Translations under genes and position numbers: made by a program
Assembly (NCBI GenBank): GCA_031761405.1
Contig: JASEVX010000012.1
Location: 22,871,723-22,935,722 of the forward strand
Direction of reading: 5' to 3'
DNA length: 64,000 nucleotides
Source: Serripes groenlandicus
Taxonomy: Eukaryota > Mollusca > Bivalvia > Cardiida > Cardiidae
In this document: one piece after another, positions 59,001 to 64,000 of the stretch
Position numbering within the stretch: position 1 is the first letter of the stretch
Layout: each line of letters starts with the position of its first letter
The notes under the pieces: model-generated
Told to the model about the DNA's origin: nothing
The model's input: the letters and a program-made list of their open reading frames with translations, nothing else
Databases searched by the model: none

Positions 59001-62000
59001 GGAGGAAAAGCCATTAGTATTTTTTTTTAAGTCTTTGAAATGACCTGGCCTGGATCGAACCCAGAACCTCCTCCATCCGAGGCGGATACACTTCCAAAAC
59101 ACCATTTAGGCGGTTACACAAATGCAAGTGTTTGTTTGTATGGTGTTTAATGCCACTTTCAACAATTGTTCAGTTATAATCACGGTGTTTCCTGGTCCAT
59201 ATGCCCTTACACCGATAACAGTCGTTATGCTAACCCCACAGCCCTGAAGGCCAAGTAGAGAAAGTCAATAGTATTATTTTTAACGTCTTTTTTGGAATGA
59301 CCCGGCCTAGATCTAACTCAGAACCTCCTCCATCCGAGGCGGATGCTCTTCCGAAACACCATTGAGGCGGTTACACAAATGTAAGTTATAATCACGATGT
59401 TTCCTGGTCCATTTGCCCTGACACCAGAACAGTCGTTATGCTAACCCCACAGCCTTGAAGGACAAGGAGAGAAACCCATTAGTATTATTTTTAAAGACTT
59501 TTTTGGAATGACCCGGCCTGGATCGAAGTTCTTTCAAAACACCATTGAGGCTGTTACACAAATGCAATGTCTATATTACATGTAAACAGAGAGTGATGAC
59601 TAGTGAGACCTGGTGAGAATCATTTGTATGCTTTTTATATTCCAGCTGGTTGACTCTACTTTGGGCCCTAGTTCCACACTCACGAACGCATTATGGCACA
59701 GCGACGACACATCAGATCATGTGACCATGTTATGGCAGGATCCCAACATGACGGGATGGTCCCCAGCCACTCCATATCGCTGGTACCTGACTCACAGAGC
59801 AACAACGGGATATATTAAGTAAATTGATTGATTGATTGATTTGAACTTTTAAGTCATTTCATGGTAGCCAGTTCATTTGCCCATGTGTTTCCTGGCTTTC
59901 TCAAACCGGTACTCAATAAAAGTATTTTCTTAACAACTGGCTGCTTTCCAAACTTAATTAAAATATGTTTGTATAAACCTTTCCCATAACCCTTTCCTAC
60001 ATTGAACAAATCTGAAGTAGACGACTTTGAAAACATTAAGTCAAAAATTTGGAGACTCTATAAATAGAGTAGTAGGAGACCAGCCTGTAGGTCCCGTGAC
60101 CAAATTCTTGGAACAAAGATTTGAAAGTGTTTTTGTGTTCCCTGATGAATACCGAACAATTTTGACTTTGGCTGCCCCCTTGAAAATGTCAGGCATTTTC
60201 GGTAGGGGTCAACAAAGATGAAACAGGGGTCAAAATTGAAACATATTCCAATGGTGTCGATATGCATATCAAATTATTTGTTCCAAAAATGTATAGTTTG
60301 TTATACCTCCTACCTTTAAGGAGGGTGCTATGGTCAAAAACATTGAAAGGTCAACGCAATTTTAACTTGCAGTCAAATTCACCAACACAGTTAACATTAT
60401 CCGATTCTAATGATTTTAGTGTCTAATAATATGCTTTCTGACATGGGCAATTCAACTGAGCATCTTTTAAAAGTGGCTGCTAAAAGGTTAACATAAATTA
60501 GCCTCCTACCTTAAATGAGGGTGCTATGGTCAAAAACGTCGAAAGGTCACCGCACTTTTGACTGGCGGTCAAATTCACCAACACAGTTAACATTATCCGA
60601 TTCTAATGACTTAAGTGTGTTATAATATGTTTTTTGACATGGCAAATTCAATAATACAATTCAAGTATAATTATTAAATAGTGTTGAAAACATTGAGGCA
60701 AAAGCAGAATTTGCTTATTATGAGCAATTTCTCTTTTTGCCACAATGTTTTCAAATGTTGACTGATGCAGATGCGACAAGAGGTTAACCAATACATATGC
60801 AGCACTTTGGAAAAGTTATTGAAATCCTCCATTGATGAAAATATCATTATTATATAGAGTTGAAAACTTTGTGGCAAAATATAGCACCTCAATCATGATT
60901 AGCAATTTCTCCTTTAGACATATTGTTTTCAAAAATTGTCTGCTGCAGATGCATGATTGAAAATGCATCTGAATGTGGGTAATGGTTAAATATTTACCCT
61001 TTCCTTATTACAAACAACCTTTGCAGCCTCTGGAACAGTAAGCTTTAGAAAACATGGTGCAAAAGGAGAAATGCCCCACCCCCCCCGCCCCCATCCCCAA
61101 ATAATAAATTGTCACAATGTCGAATTTTTTCAAATCGGTCTGCTGAAGAATGTGTAGTATGCGGGAAAGGATTCAATGGAAACTTTAATATAATTCGAGG
61201 GCTTGGCGTGAAACGGTTGTAACTTAAAACCTATTTTGAAAACCCTGGTTTAGGGGCAATTTTGACCCTTTTGTAAACAATGCAAATTTAGGTGCCATTG
61301 CTCAGAACGAGCAATGGCATTTAAATTTACATTGTTTACCAAGAAAAGTGATTTAACTCTTATAAAGACTTTATGGCGAGGTGATTAACCTTGGTAAAAA
61401 AATACCAATTTTAGATACAACTGTTTCACGCCAAGCCCTCGATTATATTAACTATTTTGTTTTTTACAGTCTCAAGATATATGCAGGTACCAGTGTGCTT
61501 GTGGACTCTGGTTCCCTGTATGATAACACAATATCTGGGGGTCGTCTTGGCGTTTTCCAGTTTGGGGCATTCCCAATGATCTGGTCCTATTTAGTGGCAA
61601 ACTGCCTTGACCACATTAACAATGGTTTATATCTGGACGGTGTGGATGACCATGTCACCTTAAGTGATGTTGTTACATTACAGATGAGTCAAAGGTAAGC
61701 TGTCCCTCTTTTTTCTACAATTCTTTCACAAGTATTCTTCTGTAGAGGGAAAAGTGTTAACATTTTCCCACGTAAAGAAGCATTTCAACATCTCTGCAGC
61801 AGATAAATTTGCTAAACATTGTTGCTAAAGGATAAATTGCGCATGATGAGCAATTTATCTTTTTGCCCATTTTTTTCAAATCCCTTCAATAATTGTTCTT
61901 TCATTTATAGAGTTCCATATTTTTTACTTTATACCTGCTGTAGATTTGTTGTATGTGGCTTAACCCTTTCCCACATATCTGCAGCAGACAACTTTGAAAA

Positions 62001-63130
62001 CATTGTGACAAAAATCTGAAAAATGTCCATAAAAGATAGTTTAATTGTTAAATAAAGTTGAAAACATTGTGGCCAAAGGAGAAATTGCTCATCATGAGCA
62101 ATTTCACCTTTGACCACAATGATTTCAAAAGTCGTCTACTGCAGAGGCGTCGGCAAGTGTCTATAGGTGGGAAAGGGTTAAACAAGAAGTGATCTATATC
62201 AGGGGAAATTGTTAGCCAAATATACCCCAATATTATGGTTTATAATATCATGGAAATAGGGGTTGTCCACGTAACATTTTTAAAGTGATGTTCATTACAA
62301 ACTGATTAAAAATAATATCAACGAGAACTGAATGTGACTGATCTGTTACCTTTTCTGTCACGTGCTTTGAAAACTTCTAAGGAAATAGATGGAACCCACC
62401 TGGCGCTGTTTTCTTGAAACCACCGAAGTAGATACTCCACTGAGCATATGAATAAGTTATTGTATTCATCTCTAGAATAGAAGAATTTCTTAAATATTTA
62501 CATTTCAAAATAGTACGGTTTAACGTTTCGTCTTGTATTCAATTTGTTTAACTGATGATTATTCCATTCCCACTTTCAGACACACTTTGACATACTGCAG
62601 CAGACAATGTTAGTCATTTCTCCTTTTGCCACAATGTTTCCAACTCTATTATTGTTCTTTCATTGATATATAGAGATTTTCCATATCTTCAAAGTTGTCT
62701 GCTGCAGATTTGTGGGAAAGGGTTCAGTCAGCCTTCTGCTTTAAAAAATATCCGAAATGAAAAATTCAATAACTGTCAAATTAAAATTATAATTCGGATA
62801 CAAAGTTGAAGGCATTGAAGGAAAATGAGAAATGAGTTCTTTTCTCACAATGTTTTATCAGATGCCATCTGATACAGTGGGTTAAAAAGTTTTCTGTATC
62901 TGTAAATAAATATTTTACTTCTTCCAGTTTTACGATAGAAGCTTGGATAAGCCTTGACAGCGGGTTTACGAGTGGCCCCTATCCTATAGCTTGTACTGCA
63001 GACGAGAACCTTTGCTTTTCTGTAGAGGGTGGGGTACTGAAGGGCAAGTATGGTGATGTGTCTGTGACGGGTTCCAGCACTTTGTCTGCCAGTTCCTGGC
63101 ATAATGTTATCTTAAGACATAGTATATCAT
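46993..63130 (+). CDS. Thrombospondin-family gene with added laminin-G domain (10 exons; both ends outside window)
   Basis: Ten exons, all with GT..AG borders and matching phases, give 566 codons without a stop: 46993-47097, 51126-51233, 51796-51886, 52811-52994, 54116-54201, 55614-55937, 57650-57849, 59646-59818, 61470-61694, 62928-63130. The order is the tail of an EGF-like domain ([13 protein letters not shown]), then about 12 acidic type-3 Ca-binding motifs to ~residue 252 (pattern DxDxDGxGDxC / DNC), then a TSP C-terminal domain ~254-471 ([41 protein letters not shown]), then a laminin-G/ConA-like domain from ~475 ([22 protein letters not shown]). The product should be a secreted, Ca-dependent matrix or cell-adhesion glycoprotein. 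Upstream exons (signal peptide, N-terminal domain, EGFs) were not found in the window and the gene continues to the right. Vertebrate thrombospondins stop after the C-domain, so this is an enlarged invertebrate form. Confidence 0.92.
47203..47436 (+). mobile_element. TTAA MITE, full length, in thrombospondin intron
   Basis: TTAACCCTTTCCCTCATACG to GAGGGAAAGGATTAA. It begins 106 bp after the exon donor. Confidence 0.85.
47576..49660 (+). repeat. TATGTCTCCCC element with eleven 156-bp satellite units
   Basis: It starts TATGTCTCCCCCTGTATACAG and ends GAGGGGGAGACATATG. The unit length is 156 bp (52 codons; one unit has lost 6 bp), so one frame stays open for hundreds of codons and gives protein-like frames at 47659-49413. 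These are not genes. Every unit carries GGGTCAAGGTCAAGGTCACGC, giving two TCAAGGTCA motifs per unit. Confidence 0.88.
49870..50102 (+). mobile_element. TTAA MITE, full length, intronic
   Basis: TTAACCCTTTCCCTCATATAG to GAGGGTAAGGGTTAA. Confidence 0.85.
50382..50495 (+). mobile_element. TTAA MITE with large internal deletion (114 bp)
   Basis: Both termini are present (ATAACCCTTTCTCACATAC / ATGTGGGAAAGGGTTAA) with GCAGCAGACGAC, but the left half of the core is missing. Confidence 0.8.
50750..51105. repeat. GAT/AAT microsatellites around a reverse-strand SINE
   Basis: (GAT)n/(AAT)n tracts at 50745-50850 and 51082-51100. Between them, 50870-51040 is a reverse-oriented tRNA-like SINE (TGGGATTCGAACCTGTGACC is its B-box side). 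Confidence 0.6.
51126..51233 (+). CDS. Thrombospondin exon: type-3 repeats
   Basis: 36 codons, phase 0/0. [13 protein letters not shown] followed by [14 protein letters not shown]. Donor CTG|GTAATT. Confidence 0.88.
51411..51740 (+). mobile_element. Rearranged TTAA MITE pieces
   Basis: A perfect core hairpin near 51432-51470 (GGAGAAATTGCTCATGATGAG and partner) is followed by displaced left-end sequence (CATTCTGCAGCAGATGAC). No intact termini. Confidence 0.6.
51796..51886 (+). CDS. Thrombospondin exon: type-3 repeats
   Basis: 91 nt, phase 0 in, phase 1 out (GCGATG|GTTAGT). Encodes [26 protein letters not shown]. Confidence 0.88.
52139..52316. mobile_element. TIR MITE CAGTCAAACC...TTTGACTG, intronic
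   Basis: The ends are inverted (CAGTCAAA/TTTGACTG) and the interior repeats AAAGACCACCTT / AGGTGGTCTTTA in inverted order. The termini resemble the TA-inserting element at 35725. No clear TA duplication. Confidence 0.6.
52328..52440 (+). pseudogene. Decayed duplicate of the next thrombospondin type-3 exon
   Basis: Closely matches 52811-52915. GATGATGCAATTGACAGCTG and GTATTGGTGACAGTTATGAC line up with the functional exon and still read [20 protein letters not shown] in one frame. An extra T near 52332 shifts the start, and the acceptor AG is missing (ATTAAAT instead of TCCACAG). It is a relic of a tandem exon duplication. Confidence 0.8.
52455..52671. mobile_element. TIR MITE CGAGGGCTTGGCGTGAAAC, copy 1
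   Basis: Left end CGAGGGCTGTAACGGTTG (eroded), right end GTTTCACGCCAAGCCCTCG. Same element as 61196-61443. Confidence 0.75.
52811..52994 (+). CDS. Thrombospondin exon: type-3 repeats
   Basis: 184 nt, phase 1 in, phase 2 out. Acceptor TCCACAG|GTATTG, donor GATGA|GTATGT. Encodes [19 protein letters not shown] and two further motifs ending [13 protein letters not shown]. Confidence 0.88.
53216..53518 (-). other. Unassigned reverse-strand open frame, possible gene relic
   Basis: 100 codons ending at TAA. A possible acceptor (GTAAAAACAG|GACAAGG) precedes a stretch with a CxxC pair and less AT-biased codons ([19 protein letters not shown]). It lies in a thrombospondin intron on the other strand. 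It could be a transposon or retrocopy fragment; I do not recognise it. Confidence 0.2.
53851..54036. mobile_element. Inverted-repeat MITE ~80 bp upstream of a thrombospondin exon
   Basis: The left arm TTTCATCATTTTTGTTTCCC and right arm GGGAAACAAGACTGATGAAA are inverted, continuing through TATAAAACATGAAT / ATTCATGTTATAAA. Confidence 0.65.
54116..54201 (+). CDS. Thrombospondin exon: type-3 repeats
   Basis: 86 nt, phase 2 in, phase 1 out. Encodes [20 protein letters not shown] and DTDSDGIG. Donor GCATAG|GTAATT, directly followed by a MITE. Confidence 0.88.
54206..54424 (+). mobile_element. TTAA MITE inserted next to a splice donor
   Basis: The left TTAA is 54206-54209, three nucleotides after the donor GT (54202-54203). 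The right end is GGGGAAAGGGTTAA (to 54424). The donor hexamer GTAATT is partly made of the target site. Confidence 0.85.
54421..54636 (+). mobile_element. TTAA MITE, abutting the previous copy
   Basis: It shares the TTAA at 54421, has GCAGCAGACGACTTCG at the left and ends GGAAAGGGGGTTAA. The left CCCTTTCCC terminus is missing. Confidence 0.7.
54687..54870 (+). mobile_element. TTAA MITE, diverged
   Basis: CCCTATCCCACATACAGAC, CCAGCAGACGAATTC, CCTGCTGCAGATATG, GATAGGGTAAA. Confidence 0.65.
55047..55275 (+). mobile_element. TTAA MITE, full length, intronic
   Basis: TTAACCCTTTACCTAATATAG to GAGGGAAAGGGTTAA. Core hairpin GAAATTGCTCAAAATGAGC intact. Confidence 0.85.
55285..55445 (-). mobile_element. 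tRNA-like SINE, reverse orientation
   Basis: CGCGATTCGAACCCAGGACC is the B-box side and CTCTACCACTGCACC the head. Related to 50870-51040 and to the decayed heads inside R3. Confidence 0.65.
55614..55937 (+). CDS. Thrombospondin exon: last type-3 repeats and start of TSP C-domain
   Basis: 324 nt, phase 1 in and out. Encodes [15 protein letters not shown].., [15 protein letters not shown], then [17 protein letters not shown], the conserved first strand of the C-domain. Acceptor CTCCTCAAG, donor CTTATAG|GTATTA. Confidence 0.92.
56014..56220 (+). mobile_element. TTAA MITE, diverged, intronic
   Basis: TATCCTTTTCCTGCATATAAC to GTGGGAAAGGAGTTA, right CCGCTGCAGAGGCATCAGG. Confidence 0.7.
56508..56940. 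mobile_element. Diverged TTAA MITE split by a reverse-strand SINE
   Basis: Left MITE part 56508-56589 (TCTCTTTCCCAAATACATT) and right part ending GTGTTTAGGAAAGGGTTAA (56939). The SINE occupies 56590-56855; its reverse strand starts GCCGAGCCCCGGTAGCTCAG, the best-preserved head of the 6108 family. Confidence 0.75.
56941..57649. other. Thrombospondin intron sequence, nothing recognised
   Basis: Unique AT-rich intron without repeat ends that I recognise. Confidence 0.4.
57650..57849 (+). CDS. Thrombospondin exon: TSP C-domain
   Basis: 200 nt, phase 1 in, phase 0 out. [20 protein letters not shown] and [13 protein letters not shown] match the most conserved core of the family. Confidence 0.93.
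57890..58240 (+). mobile_element. Two decayed TTAA MITE copies, intronic
   Basis: The first (57890-58105) keeps ATTCTCATTATGAGCAATTTC and TCTGCTGCAGAGG. The second (58155-58240) keeps GGAGAGATCGCAGAATTTG and CTGCTGCAAC. Confidence 0.5.
58251..58397. repeat. ~70-bp-arm inverted repeat (foldback)
   Basis: The left arm (GATCTGACATGAGTTGTCAT.. AAACGAGTTCAAGA..) and right arm (..TCTTGAACTCGTTTAATAAA.. ATGACAACGAATGTCAGATTC) are inverted copies around a short loop near CGAACCTTTGGCGAG. Confidence 0.8.
58490..58770 (+). repeat. Dispersed repeat with CRE-like sites, copy 2
   Basis: It matches 30520-30790. TATGACGTCAAAACG and GTGACGTCATTT lie within 25 bp. Confidence 0.65.
58884..59570 (-). mobile_element. 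Three tandem reverse-strand SINE copies
   Basis: Copies at about 58884-59120, 59131-59383 and 59386-59570 each run GGTGTTT..GCCACTTTCAACAATTG.. to CCTCCATCCGAGGCGG..CACCATT(T/G)AGGCGG. The last is truncated at both ends. They are related to 13225-13483. Confidence 0.8.
59646..59818 (+). CDS. Thrombospondin exon: TSP C-domain
   Basis: 173 nt, phase 0 in, phase 2 out (ATTAA|GTAAAT). [20 protein letters not shown] and [16 protein letters not shown]. Confidence 0.93.
59819..60068. mobile_element. SINE 3' part (reverse) and truncated MITE right after the exon
   Basis: TTGATTGATTGATTGATTTG, then CCAGTTCATTTGCCCATGTG..AACAACTGGCTGCTTTCC (59822-59950) is the tail half of the 6108-family SINE. 59988-60068 is a MITE left end (AACCCTTTCCTACATTG). 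Confidence 0.65.
60305..60660 (+). repeat. Two tandem ~199-bp units
   Basis: Both contain CTCCTACCTT..GAGGGTGCTATGGTC and CACCAACACAGTTAACATTA. Confidence 0.8.
60678..61180 (+). mobile_element. Cluster of three diverged TTAA MITEs
   Basis: 60678-60789 (core and right half), 60790-60990 (left end worn, right GTCTGCTGCAGATGC) and 60995-61180 (TTTACCCTTTCCTTATTAC to GCGGGAAAGGATTC, with a C-rich insert in the core at 61074-61095). Confidence 0.6.
61196..61443. mobile_element. TIR MITE CGAGGGCTTGGCGTGAAAC, copy 2
   Basis: The ends CGAGGGCTTGGCGTGAAAC and GTTTCACGCCAAGCCCTCG are perfect inverted repeats. It lies 27 bp upstream of the next thrombospondin exon, so it probably overlaps the branch-point region. 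Confidence 0.85.
61470..61694 (+). CDS. Thrombospondin exon: end of TSP C-domain and start of laminin-G domain
   Basis: 225 nt, phase 2 in and out. [20 protein letters not shown] and GGRLGVFQF close the C-domain. After SYLVANCLD comes [19 protein letters not shown], the opening strand of a LamG/pentraxin-like fold, in the same exon. Confidence 0.92.
61755..61959 (+). mobile_element. TTAA MITE, diverged, right end cut
   Basis: TTAACATTTTCCCACGTAAAG start. The right side stops at TTGTTGTATGTGG, where the next MITE begins. Confidence 0.65.
61960..62181 (+). mobile_element. TTAA MITE, full length, inserted in the end of another MITE
   Basis: TTAA at both ends (61960-61963, 62178-62181). It replaces the right end of the preceding copy. 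Core hairpin GGAGAAATTGCTCATCATGAG. Confidence 0.83.
62563..62726 (+). mobile_element. TTAA MITE, diverged, intronic
   Basis: CCATTCCCACTTTCAGACAC to TCTGCTGCAGATTTGTGGG. A further scrap follows at about 62800-62890. Confidence 0.6.
62928..63130 (+). CDS. Thrombospondin gene exon: laminin-G domain
   Basis: 203 nt, phase 2 in, phase 1 out (ATCAT|GTAAGT). [16 protein letters not shown] and [13 protein letters not shown] are typical LamG_3/ConA-like strands. The domain is unfinished, so the gene continues beyond the last intron start. Confidence 0.9.
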
Positions 63131-63224
63131 GTAAGTATATAACTTATTTTGCTCTTTATATTCCCTCAATAAGTGGTATCCTTTAAGATGTGGCCAATGG
63201 TCACACAAAATGCATCAAATTCAA

Positions 63225-63690
63225 CCCTTTCCCATTTACAACGAATCTGCATTAGATGACATTAGATGACAGTGAAATATTTAGGCAAAAATATGGAAAT
63301 TGTCTATAAATTAAAGTTCTTTTAGCTATTCCGAGAATATGTGAGCTATGGTACTCACCCTGGCGTCAGTGTTTGTGTCACACCTTGGTTAGGGTTTTTC
63401 ATGCAAGTATATTAAGAGCCCATATTTCAGTAACTACTTTATGCATTGCACAGTTATTGCACTGAAACTTGATATAAACCTTCCAAGCCATCACACCTAT
63501 GTATATAATCAATTTAGTTAACTCTGTCATGCATATAATGCAAATGAGGTATAGTCAAGCCATTGTTAATGAAAAGAGTTGAAAACATTGTCGAAAAATG
63601 AAAAACATGCACAGAATGACACAATTTTTCTAAAAGTGTTTAAGGCAGATGCATCAAAATACTTCCGCATCTTGGAACGGTTAACTGTAA
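63225..63690 (+). mobile_element. Decayed MITE split by another element
   Basis: MITE left part 63225-63317 (AACCCTTTCCCATTTACAAC) and right part 63570-63690 (GAAAACATTGTCGAAAAATG..GGAACGGTTAAC) flank 63318-63560, which starts TTTTAGCTATTCCGAGAATATG, a known-looking dispersed element terminus. Confidence 0.55.
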
Positions 63691-63787
63691 ATCAATTGTC
63701 CCAAATGGCCAATCAACAGGTACGGTAATCAAATTCTTTATAACAATCATGTTTCAAAACTTGACATGACTCTGTATGCCACTTGTA

Positions 63788-64000
63788 ACCCTTAACCTAC
63801 ATACAGACAGCTTCTTAAAACATTGTGGCAAAAGGAGCATAATATAAGGAGCTTATAATGAGCAATTTTTAACCAGGTTTTCCAAAGGAAAAATCTGGTT
63901 ATTAGTTTGGCGAAGTCGGCGGGCGGGCGTCAACTTTCCTTGTCCAGACCATAACTTTGCCATGCATAGAGATATTTTCAAATAACTTGGCACAAACATG
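63788..64000 (+). repeat. MITE left part and start of a further element at the window edge
   Basis: 63788-63870 is a TTAA-MITE left half. From 63871, AACCAGGTTTTCC..GGAAAAATCTGGTT forms an inverted start, followed by GGCGAAGTCGGCGGGCGGGCG. It continues out of the window. Confidence 0.6.

Overview
This is eukaryotic, AT-rich, repeat-dense DNA. It has spliced genes with GT..AG introns, tRNA-derived SINEs, hundreds of bases of palindromic MITEs per kilobase in places, and repeat families I associate with bivalve molluscs: the block bounded by AGCTCACCT and AGGTGAGC, the TATGTCTCCCC block, and SINEs with a 'gttgaaaacggcgttaaac' tail. I infer a bivalve but cannot name the species. Two coding systems are supported, one transposon and one host gene. 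Almost everything else is repeat.

(1) Positions 15870-26406 are one 10.5 kb DNA transposon of the P-element (THAP9-like) superfamily. It has 23-24 bp terminal inverted repeats (TIRs) beginning CAGGGAC and a 7-bp target-site duplication (TSD), ATAATAA. It carries two convergent spliced genes. The plus-strand gene (17311-17428 joined to 18663-21100) encodes a P-type transposase with visible HTH, RNase H and catalytic D/D/E-type motifs but no THAP zinc finger, and its last ~47 codons are displaced by a frameshift. The minus-strand gene (25710-25473 joined to 23392-22380) encodes a 416-residue protein with an N-terminal C2H2 finger and a C-terminal RGGL..SD domain like those found in transposase C-termini. 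Between the two genes lies a 31-bp sequence made only of the element's two ends back to back (17 + 14 nt), flanked by a perfect 8-bp duplication. It looks like the excision scar expected of P-type transposition.

(2) Positions 46993-63130 hold ten in-frame exons (566 codons) of a thrombospondin-family extracellular matrix gene on the plus strand, open at both ends. The order is the tail of an EGF-like domain, about a dozen Ca-binding type-3 motifs, a TSP C-terminal domain, and then the start of a laminin-G/concanavalin-like domain. Thrombospondins normally end at the TSP C-domain. A decayed duplicate of one type-3 exon survives at 52328-52440. The introns are packed with MITEs, one of them inserted only 3 nt past a splice donor.

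Layout: 1-15.8 kb is layered repeats (three large dispersed families, MITEs, SINEs, tandem arrays). 15.9-26.4 kb is the P-like transposon. 26.4-28.2 kb is mostly unique sequence with no recognisable gene. 28.2-46.9 kb is repeats, including a three-level nest at 35.5-39.2 kb, a second copy of the 11-14 kb segment at 40.3-42.4 kb, and a 44.8-46.2 kb array rich in nuclear-receptor-type AGGTCA motifs. 47-63 kb is the thrombospondin gene, interrupted by a large 156-bp satellite-bearing element. The commonest repeat is a ~220-bp palindromic MITE with CCCTTTCCC termini. A filled and an empty site inside this window show that it inserts at TTAA, as piggyBac-type elements do.
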